Positions 29,491 through 40,600 of a stretch of DNA of 64,000 nucleotides are shown here, piece by piece (position 1 is the first letter of the stretch; each line of letters starts with the position of its first letter). The translations under genes and the position numbers were made by a program. Source of the stretch: Linum tenue (Eukaryota > Streptophyta > Magnoliopsida > Malpighiales > Linaceae); NCBI GenBank assembly GCA_946122785.1, contig CAMGYJ010000010.1:49187134-49251133 (forward strand), read 5' to 3'. The notes below the pieces were generated by a model that saw nothing but the letters and a program-made list of their open reading frames with translations, searched no databases and was not told the origin of the DNA.

Positions 29491-30546
29491 TAGGGCTGCA
29501 AATGAGCCGAGTCGAGTTTTACCCCAGCTTGAGCTCGGCTCGTTAATAAACGAGTCGAGCTCGAGCTCGAGCTAGCTTGTTTATTAAAATCGTAACTTTT
29601 ATTTGGTACTTCATTTTCTATATCATGATACATATGATTTATTTTGTTAGCGAATCTCATATTATACTTTGTTGGTATCATATATCATTTAGTTAATAAA
29701 TTTTAACTACTCCAAATCATGTTATGTCATAGTATCGAAGCAATCTATGATGCATAATTTCTTTTTAAAGTAGAAAATAAGATATATTTGCTCACATACT
29801 CAACGTGTTAAACTTTATATATGGTGAGATATATAATTTAACAAACATATGAATTAAAATCATGGTGGCTACTTCGGCGCACTCACTTTTTTGGGTGCAC
29901 TGAGTGCACCCACTCTAAAAGTGTCCATATTACATCAAATTTTGAACTTTAATTAGTACTCTCAATCTAATATGATGATATGACATAGGATCATAATAAA
30001 TCAATCTATTACCCGAACCCCTTAACCTTCAATTTTGAATCCCAATCCAAAATCCCAAATTTTAAACCTAATCCCTAACCCTAAATCCCTAAATCCTAAA
30101 TCCTTCAAATTAAAGTAAATTTTGAATGAATTTTTTTCAAAGTCATGTGCTTCTTGTTCATAATATCATAAGCAACAATTGATACCGTTTTGACATGAAT
30201 CACATGTTCAGAATCACAATTATGAGGCGGGTGCACTGAGTGCACCCAAAAAAGTGGGTGCACTGAATACGCCACCTTAAAATCATAAGATATATATTGA
30301 TTCGTCCATAAGTAGGTAATCGAGTTGGCTCTCTAGCCACATGTTAAGACATATCATGAGCTCTAACGAGCCAGCTCACGAGTTTAGCTCAACAAGCCAC
30401 CGAGTCGAGCTAGCTCGCGAGCTTCACGAGCTGAGCAAAGGTGAGCTCGTGTTCGGCTCGTTTATTAACGAGTCGAGTTTCGAACGAGCTTTTCTCGAGT
30501 CGAACACCGAGCCGCTCGCGAGCAGCTCGGCTCATTTGCAGCCCTA
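29491..30546. mobile_element. hAT-type non-autonomous element
   Basis: Ends are TAGGGCTGCAAATGAGCCGAG on the left and its complement on the right. An exact 8-bp target duplication ATTAGCGT flanks them (29483-29490 and 30547-30554), as expected for hAT. Subterminal sequence is rich in 'gagctcg'/'cgagc' words. No transposase was found; a MULE-type MITE sits inside. Confidence 0.92.
29864..30276. mobile_element. MULE-type MITE nested in the hAT element
   Basis: Inverted repeats of ~48 bp start GGTGGC and contain 'acttttttgggtgcact'. A 10-bp target duplication TTAAAATCAT flanks the element (29854-29863 and 30277-30286). Near each end a smaller palindrome, GGGTGCACTGAGTGCACCC, is present. The interior is AT-rich with 'aacccta' runs and no coding sequence. 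Confidence 0.9.
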
Positions 30547-30576
30547 ATTAGCGTGCTGTCCGACCCGTTGGTCGGA

Positions 30577-30876
30577 ATGTCATTTGAATATAATATAATT
30601 ATGATGTGTATTTAAATTTTTTAAATTATTTAAAATGCTAAATTTCGTATGACATTAGGGTGACATCGAAATTATTTTTTCATTTTTGAAATTCTTATAA
30701 CTTTTCATCAATGATGAATATTGTAATCTTAATGGTTATAACCAAAGTTGTCAAACCGGTTTAAGTCATTGAGCCGGTCAAACAAGCGATTTAAAGTTTA
30801 ATGGTTTGATCGAGGTCCAACCTGTTTGAGCTGTTTTATACCATTTAGTGACTGAAATGGAATGTACTAACATACA

Positions 30877-30880
<4 letters not shown>
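30577..30880. other. Noncoding AT-rich spacer
   Basis: Nothing gene-like. A piece around 30750-30845 ('aaccggtttaagtcattgagccggtc') looks like old transposon debris without definable ends. Confidence 0.35.

Positions 30881-30942
<62 letters not shown>
30881..30942. repeat. (TA)n microsatellite
   Basis: This is a long, nearly pure AT/TA dinucleotide tract ending exactly where the palindromic element begins. Confidence 0.95.
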
Positions 30943-30945
<3 letters not shown>

Positions 30946-31337
30946 TCAGGCTAGCGTACGCCCGGGCGTACCTTAGTCTACCGTACGCCCGTTGAGTTTT
31001 GCTATTTATACAATGAATTAACCGGAGTTTTTGGCATGATACTATACCCTAACCTCTAATGGATAAACCCCAGCCCCTAATTCACTAATCCAAAGCATAA
31101 TATTCATTTAATCTTGAAATGAAAATCAACGGTCTTGATTTGTCAAAATTATTGTTGATTTACTTTTTAAGATTAAATGAATCTCATGAGTTGGGTTATA
31201 AAATTAGGGACTGGGGTTTATCCATTAGAGGTTAGGGTATAGTATCATGCCAAAAACTCCGTTTAATTCATGATCTAAATAGTAAAACTCAACGGGCGTA
31301 CGGTAGACTAAGGTACGCCCGGGCGTACGCTAGCCTT

Positions 31338-31341
<4 letters not shown>
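30943..31341. mobile_element. Palindromic MITE inside a (TA)n tract (element A)
   Basis: Inverted arms of at least 60 bp share GGCTAGCGTACGCCCGGGCG and 'taccttagtctaccgtacgc'. The interior is also partly palindromic ('taaccccag...ctggggttta'). Both ends abut (TA)n, so no conventional target duplication can be defined. The arrangement resembles rice Micron, a MITE reported to insert into (TA)n microsatellites. Confidence 0.85.

Positions 31342-31389
<48 letters not shown>
31342..31389. repeat. (TA)n microsatellite between two MITEs
   Basis: A pure AT/TA dinucleotide tract separates elements A and B. Confidence 0.95.
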
Positions 31390-31391
<2 letters not shown>

Positions 31392-31794
31392 GTGATTCTA
31401 TCGTACCTTGGGTAAAATCAAGGGTACAACATACCTTGAGTAAAAAAATGATATCTAGACCTCAAATTGAGCATAGTTTGGCGTCTGATATTATTCCCAA
31501 ACCCTTAAGGATTAAAATCTAGGTCTTAGTTTTATAAATCTCATACACTAAGATCCATTTAATTAGAAACAATAATCAACGGCTATGATTTGTCGAAATA
31601 TATGCAACAAATTACAGGCACAATCTTAGGGATTAGGCTCTTTGATTTAGAAATCTAAGACCTAGGTTTCAATCATCAAAGGTTAGAGTATAGTATCATG
31701 TCCAAAAATCCGGTTAATTCGAGGTCTAGATAGCATTTTTTTACTCATGGTATGTCGTACCCTAGATTTTACCCAAGGTACGATAGAAGCCACC
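31390..31794. mobile_element. Palindromic MITE inside a (TA)n tract (element B)
   Basis: Inverted arms of ~60 bp contain 'tctatcgtaccttgggtaaa' at the left and its complement at the right. The interior shares 'gttagagtatagtatcatg' and 'ccggttaattc' with element A, so the two are related families. It also matches the relic inside the Helitron at 3072-3398. Both ends abut (TA)n. Confidence 0.85.
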
Positions 31795-31813
31795 ATATAT
31801 ATATATATATATA
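31795..31813. repeat. (TA)n microsatellite, right flank of element B
   Basis: A short AT dinucleotide tract that completes the (TA)n - MITE - (TA)n - MITE - (TA)n pattern. Confidence 0.85.
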
Positions 31814-33522
31814 ACTCAAATTACATAAAACGTACATACCAATCTCAAGATTCACTCACCGTCCCCATGCCTCTCCCCCTCCCCCTCCTCCTTAGTCCTT
31901 CCCTCTCTTCTCCTCCCTCTCTAACGATCAGAACCTTGGTTTTGTAGAGCCCGTTTTTTAGCTTGACTTTCGTTGGTCCTTGTCCAACCAACTGCCCGGT
32001 AGAGGTGTAAAAACCTTGGTTATAACACTCGTGAATAATCATTCATAACTTGTCTATTTAATGATATAGTCACTTAGTTGTCTATGGTTGAAAAGAAAAT
32101 TGACATAACAAAAAAAGAGTTTGTCTGAAAAAGCGTAGCATAAATAGGAAACTCATGATCATAACCTTTAGTCAATATTTATTTCTTTTGCTTGAGAAAT
32201 AATACATATATAGCAATATCTAAATCTTAAAGTATTCTGCACATAAAATAACAAAATTAGTAAGAAAATAAAATTTTTCATCCATACTCCATGCAACTAA
32301 AAAATTAATTATCAACCAACATGCTCTAAATTTAATTGAAGAACAATCTTATTCACTCAACAAAAAAATTAAACCTATCTTGTGGTACCTACCTTACTAA
32401 TGCACATGACCACATCAATGCGTCCATGAAAACTCCTGCCCGACTTTCACGGTTTGTTTTGTACTGCGATTATTTCATATTAAACTAAATAACTATGAAT
32501 GATACATATTGTCAATTATCATATAAGATAAAATATTTAACTAATTGAAATCATCTAGAAAAATTGGTATTCATAAATTGTGTTCTTTTAAACTCACCCA
32601 TTTGTCCAATCATGACATATTATCAAGAGATTTAGGATTTAACGGTTAACCAAACTACAACTTTCAAAAAATTGGTCACTTACAATTTGCTTAAAAATAA
32701 TGTTGCTTTAATAGTTCTAAAAATGAATACCAAGCTAAGAATTCTACATCACATCTACATATTAAATACTACAATTCAATATGCAAAATTTGAATCAATG
32801 ATATTTGGGTTGCAATTTTGAAATTATCCTTCATTTATAAGATAGACATAAATTTCTTTTATTATTAAACTCAAATTAAAATGATCAAAATATAAAAATG
32901 CAAATATTAAATATAACAAACAAAGTACTTACGGGAGAGTTATGGGCTAGCTAACACTAACAGTAGAGGAAAAATCATATGATCTTTAGAATTTAGGTTT
33001 TCAGATTTTGTATTTAAAAAAATACAAAATATTTCTTTAGTATAATTGGTAACGATTGTTGTCTTTTGTTTGAATAGATCATCGTTCAAACCCTGAGATT
33101 GATGTTTTTTTTTTCTTTTTTATGAATAAAAAATAAATAATGATTGTAAATACATAATTGCCATTTATACTATTTCTCTCGTTGCAGGAAATTTGAAATG
33201 CTGAAAAACTGCTCACAACTCTGCTATAATATATTTTTAGATACTATGAATGAATATATTGCCATCACAACAATGGAAAGTTGTTTCCAATCAATCTCAA
33301 ACGAAGCACCAATAAGTAATATAATAAATACCAATAAATGATAAGGATACAAAACTACTCAATAATATCATACTATAATTAAACCATTATAAAAACAATC
33401 TTTGGAACCTCTAGGGTCCACAAATCGAACTACTCATTGCAAATTAAAAATGAGAAATCAAATATCAACCTAAAATTCCAATAATGTAAATTTTTATATA
33501 TTATTCTAAATCTTTGGACCAA
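31814..33522. other. AT-rich noncoding DNA
   Basis: No gene, RNA or element ends were recognised. A CT-rich run lies at 31868-31925; the rest is AT-rich sequence without a lasting frame. Confidence 0.5.
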
Positions 33523-33531
33523 TACATTTTA

Positions 33532-34641
33532 GGGTGTGTCTACGGTGACATGCATGTCACGGTGACTTGCACTTTCCGGTCGACCTCAGTTAGGATAAGG
33601 TCGACTTCATTTAGAATTCGGTCGACCTCATATAGGATATGGTCGACCTCATTTAGGATTCGGTCGACCTCATATAGGATCTGGTCGACCTCATTTAGGA
33701 TTCGGTCGACCTCATATAGGATCGGGTCGACCTAATTTGTTGTTTCAGTGTAAAAATAGTTCATGGTGCCTACTTTGGATATTCATATCATACAATTGGA
33801 TAGATGGAAATTGAAGACTAATGACTTGTTTTGAAGCTGGAGTGTCCCTCTACATATTGAAGTGATTGAGAGCTCGATAGGAAGTCCAGAAGACCATTTT
33901 TGAACCTCATCAAAAGGCAATGCCAAAATGGGAAACTGCCTGGAAATGGCTAAGTCTGAAAACGTGTTAGTGAAGCCTATTTTGGAGCTCAATTCGAGAA
34001 GCATGAATGCGAGTCGAGTCCAGGAGCCTCTACCACGTTAAATTAGGTATGTTTTTATACAAATTCAAGGCATTGGATGACAGATTGGATATCTGTAAGG
34101 CTTCAAACAAAAGGGTCGAAGTTGCTACGAAGGTTGTTTTTCTGGCAGACTTCGAGCACAAGCAAGCTTCCAGAAAAACAGCCTTCGTAGCAACGTCGAG
34201 CCTTTTGTTTGAATCCTTAAAGATATTCAATCTTTCATCCAATGCCTTGCCTTTGTATAAAAAATACGTAATTTAACGTGGTAGAGGCCCCTGGACTTGA
34301 CTCGCATCCATGCTTCTCAAATTGAGCTCCAAAGTAGGCTTGACAAACACGTTGTCAGACTTAGCCATTTTCAGGCAGTTTCCCAGTTTTGGCATAGCCT
34401 TTTGGTCAGGTTCAAAAATGGTCTTCTGGACTTTCTATTGAGCTCTCAAGTACTTTAATGTGTAGAGGGACACTTCAGCTTCAAAACAAGCCTTTAATCT
34501 CCAATTTCCATCTAGCCAATTGTAAGATATGAATCTCCAAAGTAGACACCATGAAACTGTTTTTACACTGAAACAACAGATTAGGTCGACCTAATCTTAT
34601 ATGAGATCGACCGAAAAGTGCATGTCACCATAGCAAAGTCC
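33532..34641. mobile_element. 1.1-kb foldback (hairpin) Mutator-like element
   Basis: The element is one imperfect inverted repeat: left arm 33532-34148, loop about 34149-34166, right arm 34167-34641. A 9-bp target duplication TACATTTTA flanks it (33523-33531 and 34642-34650). Paired blocks include 'gttgctacgaagg' with 'ccttcgtagcaac' at the centre, 'gtgtccctctacatatt' with 'aatgtgtagagggacac', and 'gtgacatgcatg' near the ends. The left arm is longer because of the tandem GGTCGACCTCAT repeats. There is no coding; open frames across the loop reflect the palindrome. Confidence 0.92.
33579..33735 (+). repeat. ~21-bp tandem repeats with SalI-like core in the foldback left arm
   Basis: About seven copies of GGTCGACCTCATTTAGGATTC alternate with a '...CATATAGGATATG' variant. 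The right arm has only about two degenerate copies (34583-34613), so the array expanded in one arm after or during element formation. Confidence 0.9.
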
Positions 34642-34650
34642 TACATTTTA

Positions 34651-35785
34651 ATTGTGATTTATTAGAAAACAATTACAACTTTTTTGTGTGGTTGCTCCAT
34701 TAGTAGGAGATAAAACTATGAAAGTTAAAATGTCAGTTTGCTGAGTAATAGACATATCACAGTCACATATTTATGTGGCTTTATCTTATATAATGGAATT
34801 ACTAAAAAATACAAATATAAGTTAGTCATTTGACACCAAGATATTTGCCAATTTCATGTGTATAACAATATTACTGATAATCATGAACTTTTTTTCTTTT
34901 ATATTTTTAAGCAAGTTATCTGGGTATTACCCACATTTGAATGTGCTCAATCGGTAAATGAGGTCACAAGAAAAACATATGTACTTTTCATCTTTACGGA
35001 TGACAAGTCGGATTTTTCCAAGAAATACGACTAAAAATAAAAAATTCTAAAAATACCACCCAATTTTGAAAAATTCTAAAAATACCACCTTTTCCCACAA
35101 ATCACCACCCAACCCAGCGGTTTACACGAAAACCGCAGGGTGAGGACGCGGGTAGGGGGCGGTTTGGCCCAATTTTTTTTCAATCATTCCTAACCTAGGT
35201 GGAAACTTCAAACGAATGTATCTTTGTGCTCGGGTATCCGATCATAGTGAATTTTTTTTTATTCTGCATAACTTTTCGAGATCTTGCAAGTCCTGCCTTC
35301 GTCACGAAAAAATGTCGTTTGCTACCCTGAAAGAGCAATTTTTCAATTTTGCCAAACTTTGGACGATCATAACTTTGTGCTCCAAAATCCAAATGTTACA
35401 AACTTTTTTTAATTAGCAAATTGATTTAGATGAACATATTTAAATCACTACTCTAAATTTAGCCTAGAAATTCTAGCCCAAAGATTTTTTTGTCTAAAAA
35501 AAACAATGAAACCTAAAATTCTAAAGCATACTAGACTAAAAGAAATTTGAGGTTTGTTACCTTGAAAATTTACTAGACAACTGGTGGTATAGGGATGGAC
35601 ACATAATGCAAATTGATATTGATTTGTCTAGTGTTGACGCTGCTCGTTTCAACAACTACTACAGAGAGAACCTGAGAGAACCTTTTGAACAAAGAAACAT
35701 GTAAAAACTGATTTGCACAATAAATGAGCGATGAATTTCTTGCCAATTGCTCAAGTATTTTATTTGGTACAATGTATACTATTGG
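34651..35785. other. Noncoding, probably old transposon debris
   Basis: The stretch 35030-35420 has 'ctaaaaataccaccc' repeated twice, then 'cggtttacacgaaaaccgc' and a line-up reminiscent of MULE terminal sequences, but no paired end or target duplication was found. Nothing else was recognised. Confidence 0.35.
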
Positions 35786-35793
35786 TATGGATG

Positions 35794-36480
35794 TAGGGAT
35801 GACAATGGGTCGGGTTGGGGCGGATTTTGTCAAACCCAAATCCATGGGTTTATCTGCCAAAAAAACCTGGGGTAAAACCCGTTGGGTTTGAAAAACTCAA
35901 ACCCAACCCAACCCGCTGGGTATCCGCGGGTTTATGGGTACCCGTGGGTTTTTGTGGTAAAAAATTTACAATAACAAGTTTCTTTCAAAATAAAAGTTTA
36001 ACATCAATTTTCTCATACAAATTAATCATACAAAAAACACCAATCTAGAGCATACAAGCAAACCGCAAATGATCAATACAAATTGTTCAAAATTAAAGAT
36101 AAACATCTATAAACAATAAGATTAATTGAAAACTTCTTCCTCGTCAACTAAGTTTCTTCACTCTCCGCTTCATAATATCAACTTCATTCTAAAGAATTAG
36201 AAAGAACAAATTATACATGTCTCCACAAACATAAAGAATATTAGTTGTTTAAGGAAGATATATTATTTAGAATATTAAATATACCGGGAAAGTAATTATA
36301 TGTGTGTGAGAGGGTACCCATGGGGCGGGTTTACCTAAACCCAAACCCAACCCGACCCGGTGAATAGTGTAGCGGGTTTAAACCCGAACCCGACCCAAAA
36401 CCCGTCAACACGGGTTTTACCCGCATTGACCGGGTTGGGTCGGGTGGTACCCGTGGGTTCGGATTTTGTTGCCATCCCTA
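35794..36480. mobile_element. hAT-type MITE
   Basis: Ends are TAGGGATGACAATGGGTCGG and, inverted, TAGGGATGGCAAC. An exact 8-bp target duplication TATGGATG flanks them (35786-35793 and 36481-36488). Subterminal regions are dense in 'gggttt'/'aaaccc' and 'cgggttgggt' words on both sides. The interior is AT-rich, without transposase. Confidence 0.93.
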
Positions 36481-36488
36481 TATGGATG

Positions 36489-37050
36489 TGGACTACATTT
36501 TGATGCATTTGCTAAATTAAGATACCGTAGTGTACAATTTACATTGTAAAAAAATTATAATCATTAATTTTTTATATGGTTCTAATTTTCTAATAAAATG
36601 CGGCTCATTGCTCTTCTGTGTTCTAGATCCGCCGCTACAAGTAGTGATTAACCACTATCCACTGCGAGGTGGGTTGTGAGTAGAATAATTTTATATTTGT
36701 AAATGTAGTTAACCTGCAAAATGTGGGACGGGCAATCACACCTATCCCAATTTCCACAAGCGATAGGACGAGATTTAGCAATCCCAACCGAAAACCCCTC
36801 GCGTCGCTCAACTTGCTGCGCACGGTGCGTGCTAAAGACACAAAATATAAAATATAAAACCGCTTTGTAAGTTCTGTACCCTTCGGCTTATCAAGCCGGT
36901 TTCTACACGGCATATCCACCGTACAATTGATATCCAAGGGCGCACAAAAATTGACACTCTCATGAAATAATGAATAAATCAAGTAAACGAAAATTATTAA
37001 AACCGAAATGCGTTTTCTGACAATTTACAACAGCAACTAACCGCTCTTTA
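36489..37050 (+). promoter_or_regulatory. Upstream region of the NFXL1-like gene
   Basis: No gene seen. It holds a T-rich stretch and a 'cacaaaatataaaatataaaa' TATA-like run (36838-36858). The transcription start cannot be fixed; the GC-rich leader starts near 37050. Confidence 0.35.
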
Positions 37051-37620
37051 TTTCGCGCAGTCGGTACACGCGAAAAGCTCCGCCTCGTTTCCCCTTCCTC
37101 ACCTCGGCGAGGACTCCTCGATTTTCCTCTGTCGTCGCATTTGGTGGCTTCTGGCGGCATTTATCCGACTCGCAGTCGGTCGAATTTGACATTCGCCGAA
37201 TTGAGATAGTCGTTAACGGCCGAGATCCTTTACCTCTTGCGCTTCGATCATTTCCGGTCACGGTCAGGTGCGTTCTCGATTCGCTAGCTTTTTAAATCTC
37301 GGTTGTTTCCGAAGAGCGTCTTATGGAATTTTCAGTGGGATCGCGCCTTAGTTTTCCTTCTGTGCATGCGAGTGATCCTGCTTTCGTTTTGTGTTTAGAG
37401 GAATTTAGGTTTAGGATTAACGAGTTATCCATTACTTTGGGTGGTAGCTTGATAATGGTATGCTCTGCGTGATAGTTTTGATTTTGATCATTCCTTTCAT
37501 CAATCAAATCAAAGGTGACTGATGGTTGCAATCATTTATGTGTAGGTTCCAGTGTCGTCGGTTCCTTTTGAAGTTCTGGGGCTGTCTCATTGCTTGTTGG
37601 AAGTCAGCTCAGAGTCAGAT
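37050..37620 (+). other. 5' UTR of the NFXL1-like gene, with an intron
   Basis: A CT/CG-rich leader (about 37050-37267) ends TCAG|GTGCGTTC. The sequence then becomes T-rich like an intron and reaches an acceptor TGTGTAG at 37545. The predicted intron is 37268-37545. The remaining leader runs to the ATG at 37621. Confidence 0.6.
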
Positions 37621-40600
37621 ATGAGCTCCCAAACCAGAAGCGATAGAAGGGACAGGTCTAGATTACCCTCTCAAACCGTGCGCCAGACTTGGGTTCCCAG
37701 AGGACATGCCCCCTCCACAGTTTCCTTAAATCTACCTCCTCCGACTTCCATTTCCAATGTCGATGAAAGAGGCACCAGTCATTCAACCGTCCCTGAATCA
37801 AGACACAGAGGCACCAGTCATTCAGCTGTCCCGGATCCAAGACCCAGAGGCACCAGTAATTATGTTGCTCCTCAACCCAGACCCAGAGGCATCATTAATT
37901 CTTCTCGGAATAACGTGGGTTGCCCCACAAACCACAGGAGGGATAAGGAAAGGGAGAAGGGTCAGCCACAAACATTGAAAGAGTTGAAGGATGCAAATAT
38001 GCCACAACTGGTGCAAGAAATTCAGGAGAAACTTGCAAAGAGCACTGTTGAGTGTATGATTTGTTATGATATGGTGCGAAGGTCTGCTCCTATTTGGTCT
38101 TGTTCCAGCTGTTACTCCATTTTTCATCTCAATTGTATCAAGAGATGGGCTAAGGCTCCTACTTCCGTCGACTTGTCTGCCGATAAAAACCAGGGTTTTA
38201 ACTGGCGCTGCCCGGGCTGCCAGTACGTGCAACTGACACCATTGAAAGAGATTCGTTATGTTTGCTTTTGTGGGAAAAGAACAGATCCACCCTCTGATTT
38301 GTACTTGACTCCTCATTCATGTGGTGAGCCATGTGGGAAGCCCCTCGAGAAGCATTTGCCAGGCACCAACCTAGAGAGTAATGATGAGGATTCTTGCCCT
38401 CATGTCTGTGTGTTGCAGTGCCATCCAGGTCCATGCCCACCTTGCAAATCATTTGCTCCACAACGCTTGTGCCCTTGTGGGAAGAGCACCATCACCACTA
38501 GGTGCTCTGAACGTCAATCTGTTCTCACATGTGGTCAGCAATGTGATAAGCTTCTCGATTGTCAGCGTCATCGTTGTGAAAGGATTTGCCATCTTGGTCC
38601 TTGTGATCCGTGCGAAATTCCGGTTACAGCTTCATGTTTTTGTAAGAAAAAAGAGGAGGATATATTATGCGGAGACATGTCTGTGAAGGGAGAGGTGAAT
38701 GTTGAAGAAGGTGTCTTTTCTTGCAATTTCATGTGTGGGAAGATGCTTGCTTGTGCTAACCATGAATGTACTGAAGTATGTCATCCAGGTCCTTGTGGAG
38801 ATTGTGATTTGATGCCAGGAAGGGTCAAGTCTTGTTATTGTGGGAAGGCGAGCTTGGTGGAGGAAAGGAAGTGTTGTTTGGACCGGATCCCTAACTGTAT
38901 GCAGGTTTGTGGCAAGCTTCTTCGCTGTGGGGTTCACAACTGTACGGACCTGTGCCATTCTGGAGATTGCCCTCCTTGTATGGTCAATGTCACCCAAAAT
39001 TGTTGTTGTGGATCAACATCAAGAACTGTGGCCTGCTATAAAAAAAGTGATATCAATGAACAGTTCAAGTGTGACAAGCCTTGTGGACGAAAGAAGAATT
39101 GCGGGAGACATCGGTGTAGTGAACGTTGCTGCCCTCTTTCTAATAACTCAACTACTTCTTTCTCTGAAGACTGGAATCCGCACTTATGCCAAATGGCCTG
39201 TGGCAAGAAGTTGAGGTGTGGCCTGCATTCTTGTGAGTCGCTATGTCACAGTGGTCATTGCCCTCCTTGTCTCGAGACAATCTTTGTTGATCTGAGCTGT
39301 GCATGTGGAAGGACTTCAATCCCTCCCCCCTTGCCCTGTGGTACACCACTACCATCATGTCAACTCCCCTGTTCGGTTCCTCGGCTTTGTGGTCATGCAG
39401 CTTCTCATAACTGCCACCATGGAGACTGTCCGCCTTGTTCTGTCCCTATTGCAAAGGAGTGTGTTGGTGGACATGTGGTTCTCAAAAACATACCTTGCGG
39501 TTCGAAAAATATAAGGTGCAACAAGCTCTGTGGTAAAACTAGGCAGTGTGGTCTTCATGCATGTGGGCGGACATGTCATCCAGCACCGTGTGACTCTTCA
39601 TCTTCCTCTGAAGTAGGAGCAGGGAGAGCTTCTTGTCGCCAGATATGTGGGGCCCCCAGAAGGGACTGCAGGCATACTTGTGCTGCACTTTGTCATCCTA
39701 CTGCTCCTTGCCCCGATGCCAGATGTGAGTTTCCAGTCACAATTACTTGCTCATGTGGGAGGATAGCAGCCAGTGTTCCTTGTGATGCTGGAGGGACAAG
39801 TGGTGGTTTCAGTGCTGATACAGTTTTTGAAGCTTCAATAGCCCAGAAGCTACCAGCACCCCTTCAGCAAGTGGAATCAGCAACTGGTAGTAAGAAGATT
39901 CCACTTAGCCAAAGGAAGCTTACTTGTGATGAAGAATGTGCTAAATCAGAACGGAAGAAGGTTCTTGCTGATGCTTTTGACATTAATACCCCCAACTTGG
40001 ATGCTCTTCATTTTGGCGAGAACTCGGCTGTTTCCGAGTTGCTTTCGGATTTATATAGGCGTGATCCAAAATGGGTTCTTGCTGTTGAAGAGAGGTGCAA
40101 GTGCCTTGTCCTTGGTAAGAACAGGGGGGGAACTGTGAGTGGTGGTCTTAAGGTTCATGTCTTCTGCCCGATGCTGAAGGACAAGAGAGATGCAATTAGG
40201 CTGATAGCAGAGAGGTGGAAGCTAGCAATCAATGTTGCTGGGTGGGAACCCAAGCGGTTTGTTGTTCTTCATGCAACTCCCAAGTCTAGACCACCACAAC
40301 GAGTGATTTGTGTCAAAGGGGTAGCTACTGCCACGAGTCTGCACCCACCTGCTTTTGATGCCCTTGTTGACATGGATCCCAGGCTTGTTGTTTCTTTCCT
40401 TGATTTGCCTAGGGAGTCGGACATAAGCTCTTTGGTGCTTAGATTTGGTGGGGAGTGTGAGCTGATATGGTTGAATGATAAGAATGCATTGGCGGTTTTC
40501 AACGATCCTGCTCGCGCAGCAACTGCCCTTAGGAGGTTGGATCATGCATCTGCTTATCATGGTGTCGTTGTGATTCTTCAGAACAGTGGTGCAACAGCTA

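Larger units (their letters stand above)
29484..30575 (-). mobile_element. Minus-strand Helitron 3' terminus, split by a hAT insertion
   Basis: On the minus strand, removing the hAT element (29491-30546) and one copy of its target duplication leaves the Helitron layout. That is hairpin CCGACCAACGGGTCGG (complement of about 30560-30575), spacer ACAGCACG, then CTAA followed by T (plus strand 29484-29487 reads TTAG). Stem, loop and spacing match the two plus-strand Helitron ends. The 5' end, which should lie to the right, was not found. Confidence 0.6.

Noticed and set aside
31337..31522. Tyr-Ile repeat protein frame
   Set aside because: It is translation of the (TA)n microsatellite running into a MITE.
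33579..33735. Possible CRISPR-like array (regular ~21-bp repeats)
   Set aside because: There are no unique spacers, the units are directly adjacent with alternating variants, and the setting is a plant transposon arm.
34007..34276. Complementary open frames on both strands that look like a conserved pair
   Set aside because: They are produced by the palindrome of the foldback element; each strand reads almost the same sequence.
37552..37620. N-terminal extension of the NFXL1 frame upstream of 37621
   Set aside because: The extension contains no ATG (it would start at GTG) and begins right after a splice acceptor, so it is 5' UTR.
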